DNA from: Spirochaetaceae bacterium | Lineage (GTDB): Bacteria > Spirochaetota > Spirochaetia > Treponematales > Breznakiellaceae | Direction of reading: 5' to 3' | DNA length: 6,341 nucleotides | Assembly (NCBI GenBank): GCA_031279965.1 | Contig: JAITHM010000072.1 | Coordinates: 1-6,341, forward strand | Shown: positions 4,611 to 6,341 of the stretch, one piece after another | How positions within the stretch are numbered: position 1 is the first letter of the stretch | Layout of the letters: each line of letters begins with the position of its first letter | The notes under the pieces: generated by a model | Told to the model about the DNA's origin: nothing | What the model saw: the letters and a program-made list of their open reading frames with translations, nothing else | Database searches by the model: none | Made by a program: the position numbers and the translations under genes

Positions 4611-6341
4611 TTATTTATTCTCCTCTCCCAGGCTGTATTTTAAGTCGACCACAACATCGGCAATAATGCGCACCGAAAGGTCGCCGCCCGCCGCTTCCGC
4701 CGCCGGATCAATCTTGAACGCGGCCTTGTCGCCGCCGCTCGTTACCGGCAGAAGCAGCGCCGGACGGGGTACGCGGATTTTCGCCTCGCCTGTGGTAAGC
4801 TCAATGTCTTCTTTACTGCCGTCTTTAAGCGGCAGCGCGCTGTCGTACAGCGGAAGGCCGCCGCTGGCTGTACGCCCGTACCCCAGGCCGATATAAAAAT
4901 CATCGGGCAGGGTCGGGTTAGAAATAGTCAGGTTCGCCTTCGCGCTTTTTAAGGTGCCAAAGTCTTGCGTGTGTTTTTTCAGGTCGAAGTCGTCGGCATC
5001 CTCGCCCAGCATGTCGTCCATGGCTTTAACGTTCAGCTTGATGTACGAATCTTGCTGTCCGTTTGCTTTTTCAACCTTTACCAGCGCGGCCTCGCCATCA
5101 CTTGGCGTTTCGTGTCCGGTAACCGTAAACGAAAGCGGCACCAGAATTACCGCGTCAACATCGCTGTCCCTGCCAAGGGTAAACTCGCTGCCTTCCGGTA
5201 TGGTGTACCAGATGTCGTACTTGGGCGCGTTCTTTTTAAGGAGTTCCGCCGTTAAATCGTACCAGAAGCTGCATGTCTGCCCGTCCCCTTTGGCAATGGT
5301 TTTTGCGGTCTCGCTGGGGGCTGTGTAAAACATCGCGCGGTCAAACGCATTGGTTGCCGGCAAGTTTTCACCATTAGCAATTGACACCGCCGCCGAGTTG
5401 CTTTTGCCCGCTTCTGTTGCTTTCAGCGTAAAGTTGTTTATTGCCAGCTTCGTAAAAAGGAACATCTGGGCAACCGTAAATTCCGCGCCGCCGAGCATGT
5501 CGATAATCTCCGCAAACGCGCCGGTGTCGCCTATTTTTTCCGTTCTGGCCTTGGTTAATTTTATTTTAACCTCGTTAAAATCGTGTAATTCAAGGTCGGG
5601 TTTGTAGCGAATGCCGTTTGGCTGGAATACCGAAGCGCTGGCGGGTTGAAGGGCGAATTTAACGTCAAGCAGGGTTGTTTCGCTGCTGCCAATATCGGCT
5701 TTCGTTATTTGCGGGGAAACCCATGTTACGATGTTGGCATCTAAATCCAGCAGCACACTCGCGGCGGGGCCGTAACTATTGTCTGTCTTAAACTGCACCC
5801 AGTTTAAGAACTGGTCTTTGTTAGCCTCGCTTATAACGGCGCCGGTGCCGTTCACTTTGGGGAGGCCGCCCTGCTTAAAAGTAAGGTTGACGTAGTACAG
5901 AAGCTGGCTAACGCCGGTAACCTCCGGCGTGTCGCGGCCAGAAACCGTACCTGTGTTGACCGAAACCGGCACGGCAAGCTCAACGTCCATTGGCGGCTGG
6001 GGCATAAAGCCTTCCGCGTCTTTGCCGGGTATGTGCATATCCGTTATTTTATCGTCGACGGCTTCGTTGAAGTTTGCTTTCATTTCTTCGCGCACATCGT
6101 CCAGCCCCAGCGGTATGGGGTAGCGGACGAGGTAGGTCTGCTGTGCATCGCCTTTGACGGTTTTATCACCGCCGTCATTGAAGGTAACGTTTATTATCGT
6201 ACCGTTGCCGTTCTTGCCGTCGTATACGTCGCCTTCAAAGCTGGGGCCAAAGCTGGTTTTAATTTCGTCCGCCCGCAGTTTGCTCATCGAAAAGCCGCCG
6301 CTCTCCGACTCAAACTTGGCGACGCCGACGGGGAGGTGCAG
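4611..6341 (-). CDS. Large protein of unknown function, 5' end beyond the window; operon partner of the barrel protein
   Basis: The frame is open from the right edge to TAA 4613-4611, giving at least 576 residues. The ATG at 6287 is unlikely to be the start: no ribosome-binding site precedes it, and the upstream codons (LHLPVGVAKFESESGGFS) continue in the same style. The protein is beta-rich and acidic, with many short strand-like segments (for example QLLYYVNLTFKQGGLPKV, KAMDDMLGEDADDFDLKK, SAKANLTISNPTLPDDFYIG), few cysteines and no visible catalytic motif or membrane span in the part seen. This fits an exported periplasmic or surface protein, but a signal peptide could only be seen outside the window. 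Its stop is one base from the start of the barrel gene, so the two are probably made together and may interact. No family is recognised. Confidence 0.75.
   Translation of the reverse strand: MHLPVGVAKFESESGGFSMSKLRADEIKTSFGPSFEGDVYDGKNGNGTIINVTFNDGGDKTVKGDAQQTYLVRYPIPLGLDDVREEMKANFNEAVDDKITDMHIPGKDAEGFMPQPPMDVELAVPVSVNTGTVSGRDTPEVTGVSQLLYYVNLTFKQGGLPKVNGTGAVISEANKDQFLNWVQFKTDNSYGPAASVLLDLDANIVTWVSPQITKADIGSSETTLLDVKFALQPASASVFQPNGIRYKPDLELHDFNEVKIKLTKARTEKIGDTGAFAEIIDMLGGAEFTVAQMFLFTKLAINNFTLKATEAGKSNSAAVSIANGENLPATNAFDRAMFYTAPSETAKTIAKGDGQTCSFWYDLTAELLKKNAPKYDIWYTIPEGSEFTLGRDSDVDAVILVPLSFTVTGHETPSDGEAALVKVEKANGQQDSYIKLNVKAMDDMLGEDADDFDLKKHTQDFGTLKSAKANLTISNPTLPDDFYIGLGYGRTASGGLPLYDSALPLKDGSKEDIELTTGEAKIRVPRPALLLPVTSGGDKAAFKIDPAAEAAGGDLSVRIIADVVVDLKYSLGEENK

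Noticed and set aside
3092..4666. Long plus-strand ORFs (about 234 and 235 aa) opposite the barrel gene
   Set aside because: They are antisense shadows of a GC-rich coding gene, with Arg/Pro/Ala-rich composition, no ribosome-binding site and no recognisable domain, while the minus-strand frame has a signal peptide and barrel features.
4611..6287. Taking ATG 6287 as the true start of the large minus-strand gene
   Set aside because: No ribosome-binding site precedes it and the frame stays open to the window edge with similar protein composition, so the start is probably outside.

Overview
The window looks like accessory DNA next to an outer-envelope operon, most likely from a spirochaete (Treponema-like). 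That assignment is inference. It rests on an outer-membrane-type protein ending in Phe, a lipoprotein with a loose lipobox (LFYSC), and a dense cluster of toxin-antitoxin (TA) modules mixed with small hairpin repeats. No rRNA, tRNA or taxonomic marker gene is present.

Positions 1-2040 are a decaying TA island. A minus-strand hicB-like antitoxin runs off the left edge behind a good promoter. Plus-strand module 1 has an intact 91-aa antitoxin followed by a PIN-domain (VapC-like) toxin that is broken near its 3' end. The break is a 118-bp non-autonomous inverted-repeat element (MITE-like) flanked by the direct repeat TGAA. Removing the element and one TGAA restores a normal PIN C-terminus and a 138-aa toxin. 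Module 2 is a short hicB-hicA pair with a 4-nt overlap. Three copies of the same gene 3' end (encoding DTLIAIPKGKR plus stop) lie before module 1, between the modules and after module 2. The last copy is followed by a decayed second copy of the hicB 5' region, interrupted by a third hairpin. That hairpin shares its loop with one of the MITE hairpins and differs from it only by paired changes in the inner stem.

Positions 2070-2996 hold an AT-rich plus-strand gene for a lipoprotein with an acidic linker and a C-terminal SH3b domain. Between it and the convergent operon is a 74-bp inverted repeat built from CACGGAA-type motifs, perhaps acting as a terminator for both sides.

Positions 3158-6341 are a GC-richer minus-strand two-gene operon. 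A large protein of unknown function (5' end beyond the right edge) is followed after one base by a signal-peptide-bearing predicted outer-membrane beta-barrel protein. The two are probably translationally coupled and act together in the cell envelope; the role is unknown.

The most notable observations are the precisely reconstructable MITE insertion that breaks the toxin but leaves its antitoxin, the covarying hairpin family, and the repeated gene tails that bracket the TA modules.
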